Positions 1-6,395 of a DNA stretch of 8,556 nt are shown here, one piece after another (positions within the stretch are counted from its first letter, which is position 1; every line of letters starts with the position of its first letter). Below the pieces are notes generated by a model. It worked only from the letters and a program-made list of their open reading frames with translations. It was not told where the DNA came from and ran no database searches. Both the position numbers and the translations under genes were made by a program. Source of the DNA: Rhodanobacteraceae bacterium (GTDB lineage Bacteria; Pseudomonadota; Gammaproteobacteria; Xanthomonadales; SZUA-5); assembly GCA_003233535.1 (NCBI GenBank), contig QIMA01000180.1, forward strand, positions 1-8,556, given 5' to 3'.

Positions 1-103
1 GCCGTGCCGCCGCTAAATAGAGCGCAGCCGGTGCCAGCAGGTTGGTCAGCAGCCGGCCTTTGCGGGACAATCCGCCGCCTTAAACATGCATCGGGAGCAG
101 CGC
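1..103. other. Left edge: end or start of an unidentified flanking gene
   Basis: No gene can be assigned with confidence. On the + strand two frames close here, at 14-16 (ending PCRR) and 18-20 (ending RAAAK), so a gene entering from the left could end at either stop. On the - strand a frame opens at a TTG (70-68) behind a purine-rich AAGGCGGCGG and runs off the edge for 23 codons. It reads like a short basic head plus a hydrophobic stretch (LLTNLLAPAALYLAAAR), as at the start of a membrane protein. A divergent gene would leave only about 33 bp before arsC, which is tight for two promoters. I cannot choose between these readings. Confidence 0.2.
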
Positions 104-451
104 GTGAGCATCGTCATCCACCACAACCCCAATTGCGGTACTTCGCGCAAAGCGCTGGCGCAGATAAAACAAGCCGGTCACGAGCCGATTGTGATTCAGT
201 ACATGAAGACTGGCTGGACGCGAGGTCAACTGCTGGGCCTATTTGCCGCCGCCGGATTGACCCCACGCGAGGCGATGCGCGCCACGCGCTCGCCGGCTGA
301 GGAGCTGGGCCTGCTCGATCCGGCGATCAGCGACGACGCCATCATCGAGGCGATGGTTGAGCACCCAGCGCTGGTGGAGCGTCCGCTTGTTTGCAGTCCC
401 AAAGGCGTGCGTTTGTGTCGGCCGCTTGAGCGCGTGGAAGAGCTGCTCTAG
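104..451 (+). CDS. arsC: Glutaredoxin-type arsenate reductase, ArsC family
   Basis: This is a cytoplasmic thiol enzyme of 115 residues. The family reduces arsenate to arsenite with glutathione and glutaredoxin; some members are YfgD-like and have no proven substrate. Visible motifs are the N-terminal [10 protein letters not shown] with the nucleophilic cysteine at C11, then R59 before the SPAEELGL segment, R93 in VERPLV, and R106 in the closing [15 protein letters not shown]. These match the catalytic Cys and three Arg of E. coli ArsC (C12, R60, R94, R107). The GTG at 104 is chosen because GGGAG (93-97) sits 6 nt upstream and the product then starts like known ArsC proteins. The in-frame ATG at 86 has no such site. 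The protein is shorter than plasmid ArsC (141 aa) and close to chromosomal YfgD-type members. It ends 2 nt before arsH, which supports a role in arsenic rather than a generic ArsC-like role. Confidence 0.93.
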   Translation: MSIVIHHNPNCGTSRKALAQIKQAGHEPIVIQYMKTGWTRGQLLGLFAAAGLTPREAMRATRSPAEELGLLDPAISDDAIIEAMVEHPALVERPLVCSPKGVRLCRPLERVEELL

Positions 452-453
452 CG

Positions 454-1167
454 ATGGCCGACAGCACTCCGCTCATCGAAGAAGCTGGTTTCGCCGGCAC
501 GGATCTAGAACGTCTGCGCGAGGCGCCGCGCAAAACTCACGCGCCGCGAATCTTGCTGCTGCACGGCTCTTTGCGTACGCGCTCCTTTTCACGTCTGGTG
601 AATCTGGAGGCGGCGCGGATACTGACTCGGCTAGGTGCCGAAACGCGGATTTACGATCCTTCGGCAATGCCTCTGCCCGATGATGCTGAAGCGACCCATC
701 CGAAAGTGGCCGAGCTGCGCGAGATGGTGACTTGGTGCGAAGGCATGGTCTGGTGCAGCCCGGAGCGCCACGGTTCGATGACCGGCATCATGAAAGCGCA
801 GATCGACTGGGTTCCACTGGCGTTGGGCGCGGTGCGACCGACACAAGGCAAAACCCTGGCCGTCATGCAGGTCAGCGGCGGATCGCAAAGCTTCAACGCG
901 GTCAACCAGTTGCGCGTGCTGGGCCGCTGGATGCGCATGATCACCATCCCCAACCAGTCCTCGGTGGCCAAGGTCTTCTTGGAGTTCGACGACAACGACC
1001 GAATGAAGGCCTCCAGCTACTACGACCGCATTGTCGACGTGATGGAAGAGCTGATCAAGTTCACCTGGCTGACACGCGACTGCGCCGATTATCTGGTCGA
1101 CCGCTACAGCGAACGCAAAGAAACCGCCGAACAGCTGTCGCAGCGGGTGAATCAGCGGGTGATCTGA
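454..1167 (+). CDS. arsH: ArsH, NADPH-dependent FMN reductase / organoarsenical oxidase
   Basis: This 237-residue flavodoxin-fold flavoprotein is of normal ArsH length. Known ArsH proteins bind FMN, use NADPH and oxidise trivalent organoarsenicals such as methylarsenite to less toxic pentavalent forms; some also reduce other substrates. The FMN phosphate loop is [10 protein letters not shown] (38-47). The family blocks [18 protein letters not shown] (102-119), [15 protein letters not shown] (140-154), and the [14 protein letters not shown] and [16 protein letters not shown] segments (158-200) are all present. It begins 2 nt after the arsC stop, so the two are almost certainly cotranscribed. 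The C-terminus reads QRVNQRVI, from an exact-looking 12-bp duplication at 1141-1164. No arsR, arsB or acr3 gene is visible, so the rest of the ars set, if present, lies to the left. The assignment is secure; the exact substrate is inferred from the family. Confidence 0.96.
   Translation: MADSTPLIEEAGFAGTDLERLREAPRKTHAPRILLLHGSLRTRSFSRLVNLEAARILTRLGAETRIYDPSAMPLPDDAEATHPKVAELREMVTWCEGMVWCSPERHGSMTGIMKAQIDWVPLALGAVRPTQGKTLAVMQVSGGSQSFNAVNQLRVLGRWMRMITIPNQSSVAKVFLEFDDNDRMKASSYYDRIVDVMEELIKFTWLTRDCADYLVDRYSERKETAEQLSQRVNQRVI
1141..1164 (+). repeat. 12-bp tandem duplication at the 3' end of arsH
   Basis: Two units, CAGCGGGTGAAT (1141-1152) and CAGCGGGTGATC (1153-1164), share their first ten bases exactly and sit directly before the TGA. 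They encode QRVN and QRVI. This looks like a small in-frame slippage duplication that extended the C-terminus by four residues. Confidence 0.6.
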
Positions 1168-1284
1168 GTACGGCCACGGCGGATAGTCAACAATGTAGTA
1201 CCGTTCACCGGCAATGTAGCAGTAGGTCTCGATCAAAAGATTTTACTCCTACTGCTTCGCTTACTATGAAAAGAGCACTTCCAT
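1168..1284 (+). promoter_or_regulatory. Intergenic spacer before the ATPase gene, with a weak possible promoter
   Basis: This 117-bp gap separates arsH from the ATPase gene and becomes A+T-rich towards its right side. TACTAT (1262-1267) is a fair -10 candidate, but the best upstream element, TTTTAC (1241-1246), is a poor -35 at 15-bp spacing, so the promoter is only suggested. AAAAGAG (1269-1275) could serve as the ribosome site of the ATPase gene. CAATGTAG occurs twice (1191-1198, 1212-1219) with a 21-bp period. There is no clear terminator after arsH. Confidence 0.25.
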
Positions 1285-2694
1285 ATGCTGACAAGACTTG
1301 AGATCGAGGGCTTCAAGAGTTTCGAAAACTTGAAGATTGACTTGTTGCCTTTTACCGCCATTATTGGGAGCAATGCGGCGGGAAAGAGCAACCTCTTTGA
1401 CGCGATTCAACTGTTGTCCAACCTTGCCACGCGGGATGTGGCTGAAGCAGTCAAGGATTTGCGTGGAGAACCGCTTGAGCTATTTCGCCAAACGTCAAAA
1501 GGTCGTGCCAAACAAATAAAGCTCGCTGCGGAAGTACTTATAGACCCGACGGTCCGAGACCCCTGGGGCAGTGAAGTACGTCTCAAACATACGAGGCTGC
1601 GCTATGAAGTGACATTAGAACGGCGAGAGACAAGGCCGGATATAGAACGCATCCAAGTTGCTCACGAAGCCGTCTATCCCATTCTTAAGAAAGGCGATAG
1701 GTGGGCTGAATCACTTAAACCTAATAGGGCATTTCGCCAGGAACACCTTCGCTACAGCCGAAGCACTGCGCTTGTCTCAACGGAACAGAAGGCGGAAGGA
1801 ACTGAATTCAGTGTTAGTCAGGACGGTAGACACGGTCGCAGGCGACGCAATATTCCGGCACGAGCCGCCGAGGCAACGATCCTTTACGGTATGACGAATG
1901 CGGAGTTCCCGCATGTGTTTGCGTTGCGCGAAGAACTTCGCCACTGGCGGCTACTTCAATTAGACCCGGCGCTTCTGCGGCGTCCCGTGCCCGCCACTGC
2001 GTCAGATGTGTTGAGTCCAGATGGTGCGAACCTAGCGGCTGTCTTAGCGCAATTGAAGGCAGAGACGCGTTCTAAAGAGCGTCCCACTGGAGTGTTGGCG
2101 GACATCGCAGCAGAACTCAACTACCTCATCCCTGGCACCAGCGGTCTGGATGCAACGCTTAATGAGGCTAGTCGCGAGTTTCGAATCGAACTGACGATGC
2201 GCGACGACCTGACTTTTTCGTCGAGAGTGATTTCTGACGGAACGCTTCGTGTGCTCGCGATACTAACGATGCTTCACGATCCGAATCACCGAGGACTGAT
2301 CTGTTTTGAGGAACCGGAGAATGGCGTTCACCCGGCACGTGTAAAGCTCTTGGTCGAGCGGCTTCGCGCGATGGTGACGCTACCTGCCGAACTCGAAGAA
2401 AGTGACTACGAACCGCAGCCCCTGACGCAGTTGCTAATCAACAGCCATTCACCCGTTGTTCTGTCGGCTATGCTCGATGAAAAGATGCGCTCGATTGATG
2501 GCGCGATTCTATTTGCAGACACATCCAGCATAGCGGACCCCAGTGATGCCAGCACGAGGCGCCGCACTAGACTACGATCGGTGCGAACCCCAGACCCTCA
2601 ATCGACGTTGGTTGATGTCAATGACATGCCTCAAGGATATGTCTCTGACGCCGAGCTAAAGTCGGTGCTCGAAACAGTCAGCGCAGAGGGTTGA
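1285..2694 (+). CDS. ABC/OLD-type (AAA15/AAA_21-like) ATPase, first gene of a two-gene ATPase-TOPRIM module
   Basis: This is a 469-residue, probably cytoplasmic, SMC/RecF/OLD-like ATPase. The N-terminus has the typical IEGFKSFENL strand followed by Walker A GSNAAGKSN (28-36). The C-terminal half has the signature SDGTLR (317-322), Walker B plus catalytic glutamate in LICFEEPENGVHP (338-350; E342, E343) and the switch histidine in INSHSP (385-390; H388). All ATPase elements are intact. The middle (about 85-300) is the variable part and carries an arginine cluster, GRHGRRRRN (181-189). No TOPRIM domain follows the ATPase. That function seems to be in the next gene, whose ATG lies 1 nt past this stop. 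Known relatives form ATP-dependent sensor assemblies in defence systems such as OLD, Gabija, PARIS and RloA. Here the defence role is inferred from architecture and composition (27 of 60 bases are G+C at 1321-1380, against 39 of 60 at 781-840 in arsH). Start: ATG behind a weak AAAAGAG. Confidence 0.9.
   Translation: MLTRLEIEGFKSFENLKIDLLPFTAIIGSNAAGKSNLFDAIQLLSNLATRDVAEAVKDLRGEPLELFRQTSKGRAKQIKLAAEVLIDPTVRDPWGSEVRLKHTRLRYEVTLERRETRPDIERIQVAHEAVYPILKKGDRWAESLKPNRAFRQEHLRYSRSTALVSTEQKAEGTEFSVSQDGRHGRRRRNIPARAAEATILYGMTNAEFPHVFALREELRHWRLLQLDPALLRRPVPATASDVLSPDGANLAAVLAQLKAETRSKERPTGVLADIAAELNYLIPGTSGLDATLNEASREFRIELTMRDDLTFSSRVISDGTLRVLAILTMLHDPNHRGLICFEEPENGVHPARVKLLVERLRAMVTLPAELEESDYEPQPLTQLLINSHSPVVLSAMLDEKMRSIDGAILFADTSSIADPSDASTRRRTRLRSVRTPDPQSTLVDVNDMPQGYVSDAELKSVLETVSAEG
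2685..2690 (+). promoter_or_regulatory. Ribosome binding site of the TOPRIM gene inside the ATPase gene
   Basis: AGAGGG lies within the last codons of the ATPase gene, 5 nt before the ATG at 2696. The ATPase stop (2692-2694) falls between the two. This arrangement favours translational coupling and fixed stoichiometry. Confidence 0.65.
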
Positions 2695-2695
2695 G

Positions 2696-3370
2696 ATGCA
2701 GTATCTCAACTGTGCGCTGTATGCGGAAGGAAAGACAGACTACGCTTTCTTGCGACCACTACTGCTGCGTTTATGTGAAGACGTCTGCGCTCGATCCGCG
2801 ACTCAGCAAGTGGACATTCCCGAGGTGCTTGAGATCCGCCATCCAATTGAGACAAGCGAGACGAGTCGAGCAGTGCGTATTGCACAAGCTGCCCAGTCTG
2901 CCGACCGCCAATGGCGTATTCTTTTCGTCCACGCCGATTCCGATGGCGACTCTGACCGCGCCCTTGCAGAACGCGTAGAGCCGGGCTTGGCGTTGTTGCG
3001 ACAGCGCGCGGGTGACAACCTACAGGGTATTCCCGTGATTCCAGTGCGGGAAACCGAGGCATGGGCAATCGTCGACCCCGACGCTATCAGAGCTGGATTC
3101 GGTAGTACTCTCACTGATACCGAATTGGGATTGTCGTCGTTCCCGCGTCGAGTAGAAAAGATCTTGGATCCGAAGCTCGCGCTCGAACGGGCGCTGGCAG
3201 CTGCAAGGCCAACTCGTCGGAGGGCCAGGTTAACGATTACGCCATTTCTGGGTACTCTCGGAGAGAGAGTCCGACTCGAAAAACTTAGGGAGCTCTCTGC
3301 GTTCAACGAGATGGAGGCGTGCCTGCGTGATGCCCTGAGGCAGATGCGGATATTGCCTGACAACCGTTAG
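2696..3370 (+). CDS. DUF4276-type TOPRIM-like protein, putative nuclease/effector partner of the ATPase
   Basis: This soluble 224-residue protein has no signal or membrane segment. The N-terminus carries EGKTD (11-15), which fits the first TOPRIM motif with its conserved glutamate (E11). HADSDGDSD (79-87) fits the acidic DxD motif (D81, D83). The block VIPVRETEAWAIVDPDA (114-130) resembles the (I/V)xEAWxxxD region I associate with DUF4276. TOPRIM domains bind Mg2+ and are found in topoisomerases, primases and OLD-family nucleases; in PARIS a separate TOPRIM protein is the toxic effector. By analogy this would be the effector activated by the upstream ATPase, but its substrate (DNA, tRNA or other) cannot be read from sequence. 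The C-terminal part (170-224) is basic, with PTRRRARLT, and may contact nucleic acid. It follows the ATPase gene by 1 nt and is less G+C-rich than the flanking genes, like its partner. Confidence is high that it is a real gene and moderate for the family. Confidence 0.82.
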   Translation: MQYLNCALYAEGKTDYAFLRPLLLRLCEDVCARSATQQVDIPEVLEIRHPIETSETSRAVRIAQAAQSADRQWRILFVHADSDGDSDRALAERVEPGLALLRQRAGDNLQGIPVIPVRETEAWAIVDPDAIRAGFGSTLTDTELGLSSFPRRVEKILDPKLALERALAAARPTRRRARLTITPFLGTLGERVRLEKLRELSAFNEMEACLRDALRQMRILPDNR

Positions 3371-3371
3371 G

Positions 3372-3432
3372 CAGAATTTGGTGTTCTGAGAGAGGCGCGA
3401 GCAAATTCCTGCGCCAGGGTCCCAGAACCCTG
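3372..3432 (+). terminator. Two small hairpins after the TOPRIM gene, weak terminator candidates
   Basis: CAGAA (3372-3376) pairs with TTCTG (3384-3388) across 7 nt, and CAGGGT (3415-3420) pairs with ACCCTG (3427-3432) across 6 nt. The second is a perfect 6-bp stem. Neither is followed by a T-tract, so they are at best weak or factor-assisted ends for the module. The remainder of the gap up to 3496 shows nothing else clear. Confidence 0.25.
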
Positions 3433-3496
3433 AACGGAGATAGTCTTGGCGGGTTCGAGTAAGAAGCTCTAGCCAGCCCAGCTTTGAGGAGTTTGA

Positions 3497-4438
3497 ATGA
3501 GCAAGATTGTGATCCTGGGTGGCACCGGCTTTGTGGGGCGGGCGGTGGTCAATCGATTGGTCGCTGAGGGTCACGCGGTAGACGTGCTCAGCCGCAATCG
3601 CGAACGGCAGCGGGACTTGCTGGTCTATCCGCAGGTGCGCGTGGTGAGCACCGATGTCTACGACACGGCCCAACTGCAGCGTGCGCTCAACGGCGCCGAC
3701 GCGGTGATCAATCTGATCGGTATCCTCAACGCTGCTGGCGCTTCCGGACGCGGCTTCGAGCGCGCCCACGTGCAGCTCACTGAGCAGTTGATCAAAGCCT
3801 GCGAAGGTGCAGGCGTGAAGCGACTCGTGCAAATGAGCGCGCTCAACGCTGGCAAGGGCGAATCGCACTATTTGCGCACGCGCGGTTTAGCTGAGGCGGC
3901 AGTCAAAGAATCGAAGCTGGACTGGACGCTGATTCGGCCTTCGGTAATCTTCGGTCCTGGCGACGGGCTCTATTGTCGCTTCGCCGCGCTGCTGAAGATT
4001 GCGCCAGTATTGCCCCTGGCGCGTGCTAGCGCGCGATTTGCTCCGGTATGGGTCGGCGACGTTAGTAGCGCCATAGTTCAGTCACTTGCGCGCGTGGAAA
4101 CGATAGGTTGCACCTACGAGTTGGGCGGCCCAGATGTGTGCACGCTTAAGGAAATCTGCGAGTACACCGCGCAAACGCTGGGCCTGCGCCGATTGATTAT
4201 CCCCATCCCAAACTTCGTTGCCCGCCTGCAAGGACTGGCATTCGACTATTTGCCGGTGCCGTTGAAGGCCTTTTCTACCGACAATTACCGCTCGCTGCTG
4301 ATTGACAGCGTGCCGGAGTCTGACGGATTGGCCGAGCTCGGGATTGCGCCCAAGCCGATTGATCTGGTCGTGCCGCTGTATTTGGGCGGGTCCAAACAGC
4401 GAATGCTGGATGACTATCGGGCTGAAGCCGGGCGCTAG
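3497..4438 (+). CDS. Atypical SDR, NDUFA9/COQ11-like NAD(P)-binding protein
   Basis: This 313-residue Rossmann-fold protein resembles the complex I NDUFA9-subunit-like group of atypical short-chain dehydrogenases, also called NAD(P)H-binding or sugar epimerase-like proteins. The nucleotide-binding loop is GGTGFVG (8-14) after strand KIVIL. VINLIGIL (70-77) is the typical fourth strand. SALNAGKGESHYLRTRG (114-130) holds the active-site region, where Y125 is followed at +4 by R129 instead of the usual lysine. RPSVIFGPGD (147-156) is the family's second hallmark. Relatives are linked to quinone metabolism and respiratory complexes in mitochondria, while bacterial members are mostly uncharacterised. 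The substrate is unknown and some members may be non-enzymatic. A strong GAGGAG (3486-3491) lies 5 nt before the ATG. It is a single gene: the upstream gap is 126 bp and the downstream gene has its own promoter candidate. It is more G+C-rich than the preceding module. Confidence 0.88.
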   Translation: MSKIVILGGTGFVGRAVVNRLVAEGHAVDVLSRNRERQRDLLVYPQVRVVSTDVYDTAQLQRALNGADAVINLIGILNAAGASGRGFERAHVQLTEQLIKACEGAGVKRLVQMSALNAGKGESHYLRTRGLAEAAVKESKLDWTLIRPSVIFGPGDGLYCRFAALLKIAPVLPLARASARFAPVWVGDVSSAIVQSLARVETIGCTYELGGPDVCTLKEICEYTAQTLGLRRLIIPIPNFVARLQGLAFDYLPVPLKAFSTDNYRSLLIDSVPESDGLAELGIAPKPIDLVVPLYLGGSKQRMLDDYRAEAGR

Positions 4439-4443
4439 CCCGC

Positions 4444-4471
4444 TTGACCGCCCTAGTTCGCCGCGTAGACT
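4444..4471 (+). promoter_or_regulatory. Sigma70-like promoter candidate for the FG-GAP gene
   Basis: TTGACC (4444-4449, five of six consensus bases) and TAGACT (4466-4471, four of six) are separated by 16 bp. This would start transcription near 4478 and give a leader of about 50 nt before the ATG at 4530. It is the best promoter-like pair I found in the window. Confidence 0.4.
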
Positions 4472-4529
4472 CGGAGGGCTTGTACCCGTCTTTCACCGGC
4501 CGCCACGTGCTGGTTCCACAGGAGTCTGC

Positions 4530-6161
4530 ATGCCAGCCCAAGATCGTCTTGCGATGAAGCCATTAGTCCGCGCGATTGGATTAGCTCTCGCCGTAGGGAT
4601 CGCCAATGCGCCGAGTCCTGCGGTGGCTGTCCCCGTCATATCGCTCTCCAACATCAACGGCGAGAACGGTTTTCGCATCAACGGCATCAGCAAGCGGCAA
4701 TTTGCCGGCTTTCCGCTGGCGGCGATTGGCGATATCAACGGCGATGGGCTTGATGACATCTCTATCGGTGCGTACTTCAGCGACAACGGCGCAGGGTTCG
4801 TGGTTTTCGGTCGCGCCAGCGGCGACCCGTTTCCGCCGGAACTGGCGCTGGCCGATCTAGACGGCAGCAACGGATTTCGCATTGAAGGTGAGAATCCAAT
4901 CGATCGGACGACTTACTCAATGCACGCGGCGGGCGACATTAACGGCGATACCTTTGACGATCTGATTTTCGGTGCGCCCAGGTCCGATCCGAACGGACTG
5001 ATCGATTCCGGCAGCGCTTACGTGCTTTTCGGCCGCCCGTCGAGCACTCCATTCCCGGCCGTAGTGGCGGTCACTGACATCCTCGGCGCCGTGGGTTTCC
5101 GCATGAATGGTGTCGCTGCCGATGACCGATTCGGTCATGGCACAATCGGCATTGGCGATTTTAATGGCGACACGATTGACGACTTTGTGGTGTCCGCCAT
5201 CCAGGCCGATCCGCAAGGGCGTATGGACGCCGGTACCGCGTACATCGTCTACGGTCGAACTACCGGCTTCGCCGACGTGATTAACATCGCCACGCTCACT
5301 GCGGTTAACAGCTTGGTGCTGGAGGGCGTCAGCGCCGACGACAAAACCGGACGCGTCGCCGCGCCGCTGGGCGATATTAATGGTGATGGCGCTGTTGACA
5401 TGATCATCGGTGCGTTCAATGCGCTGTCGGAGGGAGGCATCAGCCATGTTGTCTTCGGTGACGACACGCCGCCTATCTCCGGTGTGATCGACTTGGCCAC
5501 CCTCGACGGCACGAACGGCTTTCGCCTCAATCCAGGCAGCCTCAACGGGACCAGTCGTAACGTCGCTGGCGGTTTCGATATCAATCTCGATGGGCGCCCC
5601 GATCTCGGTGTCTCCGGCTGGCTAAGTCCGCCTATGGAGACCGGATCCGCCTCCATCGTTTACGGTCAGCCCAACGGCACGAATTTTCCCGCTAGCATTG
5701 ACCTATCGGCCCTGGACGGGATGGATGGCTTCAACCTGCTTGGCGATGCCCCGAACGCGCGCTTTGGCTATTCCCTCGATGGTGCGGGCGATATCAATGG
5801 CGACGGCATCGACGATCTCATTGTCAGCGCCTATCAAACTGAAGCCGAGCGCACCGAACCCGCTCGCTACTACTTAATATTCGGTCGACCCGGACCTGCC
5901 CCGTTCAATGCCAGCGTGCCTATCGCCGGATTGGACAACGCCAGCGGCGTACGTTTTGATCTGCCCGAGGTCGAAGACGGCGGCGGCGTCGCGGTCAGTC
6001 CTGCCGGTGATCTCAACGATGATGGATTCGACGATCTAGTCGTCGGCGCTTGGCTGTCCACGCCGGATGGCGGAGAACTAGCAGCGGGTAGCGCCTTCGT
6101 GATTTACGGCGGCAACCCGATGCCGATCCTGGCACCCATTTTTCAAGATGGCTTTGAGTAG
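4530..6161 (+). CDS. Secreted seven-repeat FG-GAP (integrin-alpha-like) beta-propeller protein
   Basis: This is a 543-residue exported protein. The start ATG at 4530 has AGGAG (4520-4524) 5 nt upstream. An in-frame ATG at 4554 would also give a signal peptide. The N-terminus has basic residues, then LVRAIGLALAVGIANA (12-27) and an Ala-rich cleavage region near 30-34 (PAVAV), a Sec-type signal. The mature part has seven calcium-binding-type loops of DxNxDGxxD form starting at residues 68, 136, 210, 282, 350, 421 and 494, spaced 68-74 residues apart. Most are followed by hydrophobic (I/V)GA strands and YxxFG-like repeats. Seven such repeats are what a closed seven-bladed propeller needs. The fifth loop (DINLDGRPD) and seventh (DLNDDGFDD) are the most divergent. 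The protein ends in PIFQDGFE, a possible short sorting or anchoring tail. Its role (adhesion, surface binding) is inferred only from the fold, and no catalytic domain is visible. A strong hairpin starts 25 nt after the stop. Confidence 0.93.
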   Translation: MPAQDRLAMKPLVRAIGLALAVGIANAPSPAVAVPVISLSNINGENGFRINGISKRQFAGFPLAAIGDINGDGLDDISIGAYFSDNGAGFVVFGRASGDPFPPELALADLDGSNGFRIEGENPIDRTTYSMHAAGDINGDTFDDLIFGAPRSDPNGLIDSGSAYVLFGRPSSTPFPAVVAVTDILGAVGFRMNGVAADDRFGHGTIGIGDFNGDTIDDFVVSAIQADPQGRMDAGTAYIVYGRTTGFADVINIATLTAVNSLVLEGVSADDKTGRVAAPLGDINGDGAVDMIIGAFNALSEGGISHVVFGDDTPPISGVIDLATLDGTNGFRLNPGSLNGTSRNVAGGFDINLDGRPDLGVSGWLSPPMETGSASIVYGQPNGTNFPASIDLSALDGMDGFNLLGDAPNARFGYSLDGAGDINGDGIDDLIVSAYQTEAERTEPARYYLIFGRPGPAPFNASVPIAGLDNASGVRFDLPEVEDGGGVAVSPAGDLNDDGFDDLVVGAWLSTPDGGELAAGSAFVIYGGNPMPILAPIFQDGFE

Positions 6162-6185
6162 CAACATTCGAGCGATGTGCTCTGT

Positions 6186-6224
6186 GATAGGGGTCGGGGA
6201 GGCTTAGCCTCCCCGACCCCTATC
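6186..6224 (+). terminator. Perfect 18-bp hairpin after the FG-GAP gene
   Basis: GATAGGGGTCGGGGAGGC (6186-6203) and its exact reverse complement (6207-6224) flank a TTA loop. The stem is very G+C-rich, but the following bases (CGACGAAGG) contain no T-tract. By position, 25 nt past the stop, it probably ends or protects the FG-GAP transcript. A dispersed REP-like palindrome would look the same. Confidence 0.7.
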
Positions 6225-6395
6225 CGACGAAGGTCCGCCAAACACCTCAACGGACCCGCTGACTGATGGCGCAAAAGGGCTTCGTACCAAAATTCGCTTA
6301 AGTTCCATACAGTGCAGAACACTACACATAAATAGGTTCATGCCGCGCGCCAACTCGGTCGCCCGGAGCGCTGAGCTTAGACAAGGAAGAACGAC
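6225..6395. other. Spacer between the hairpin and ubiK
   Basis: No gene is seen. GGTCCG (6232-6237) and CGGACC (6251-6256) form a second, smaller perfect inverted repeat with a 13-nt loop. AGTG (6311-6314) and CACT (6320-6323) flank CAGAA. The A+T-rich CATAAA (6327-6332) might be a -10 element for ubiK, but no good -35 partner is present. AAGGAAG (6383-6389) is the ribosome site of the GTG start at 6396. Confidence 0.35.

Noticed and set aside
86..103. Upstream ATG of arsC
   Set aside because: It adds six residues not seen in ArsC proteins and has no Shine-Dalgarno site, whereas GTG at 104 has GGGAG at good spacing.
631..1236. 201-codon open frame on the minus strand
   Set aside because: Apart from its first ~23 codons it is the antisense shadow of arsH, which has clear family motifs. 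It starts at a TTG without a ribosome site.
3446..3475. T-loop-like GGTTCGAGT (3452-3460), as if a tRNA fragment or attachment site
   Set aside because: The flanking bases cannot form the T-arm stem and no acceptor or anticodon arm is present.
4302..4529. 76-codon upstream extension of the FG-GAP reading frame
   Set aside because: It overlaps the SDR gene and would bury the signal peptide. The ATG at 4530 has a good AGGAG and gives a proper export signal.
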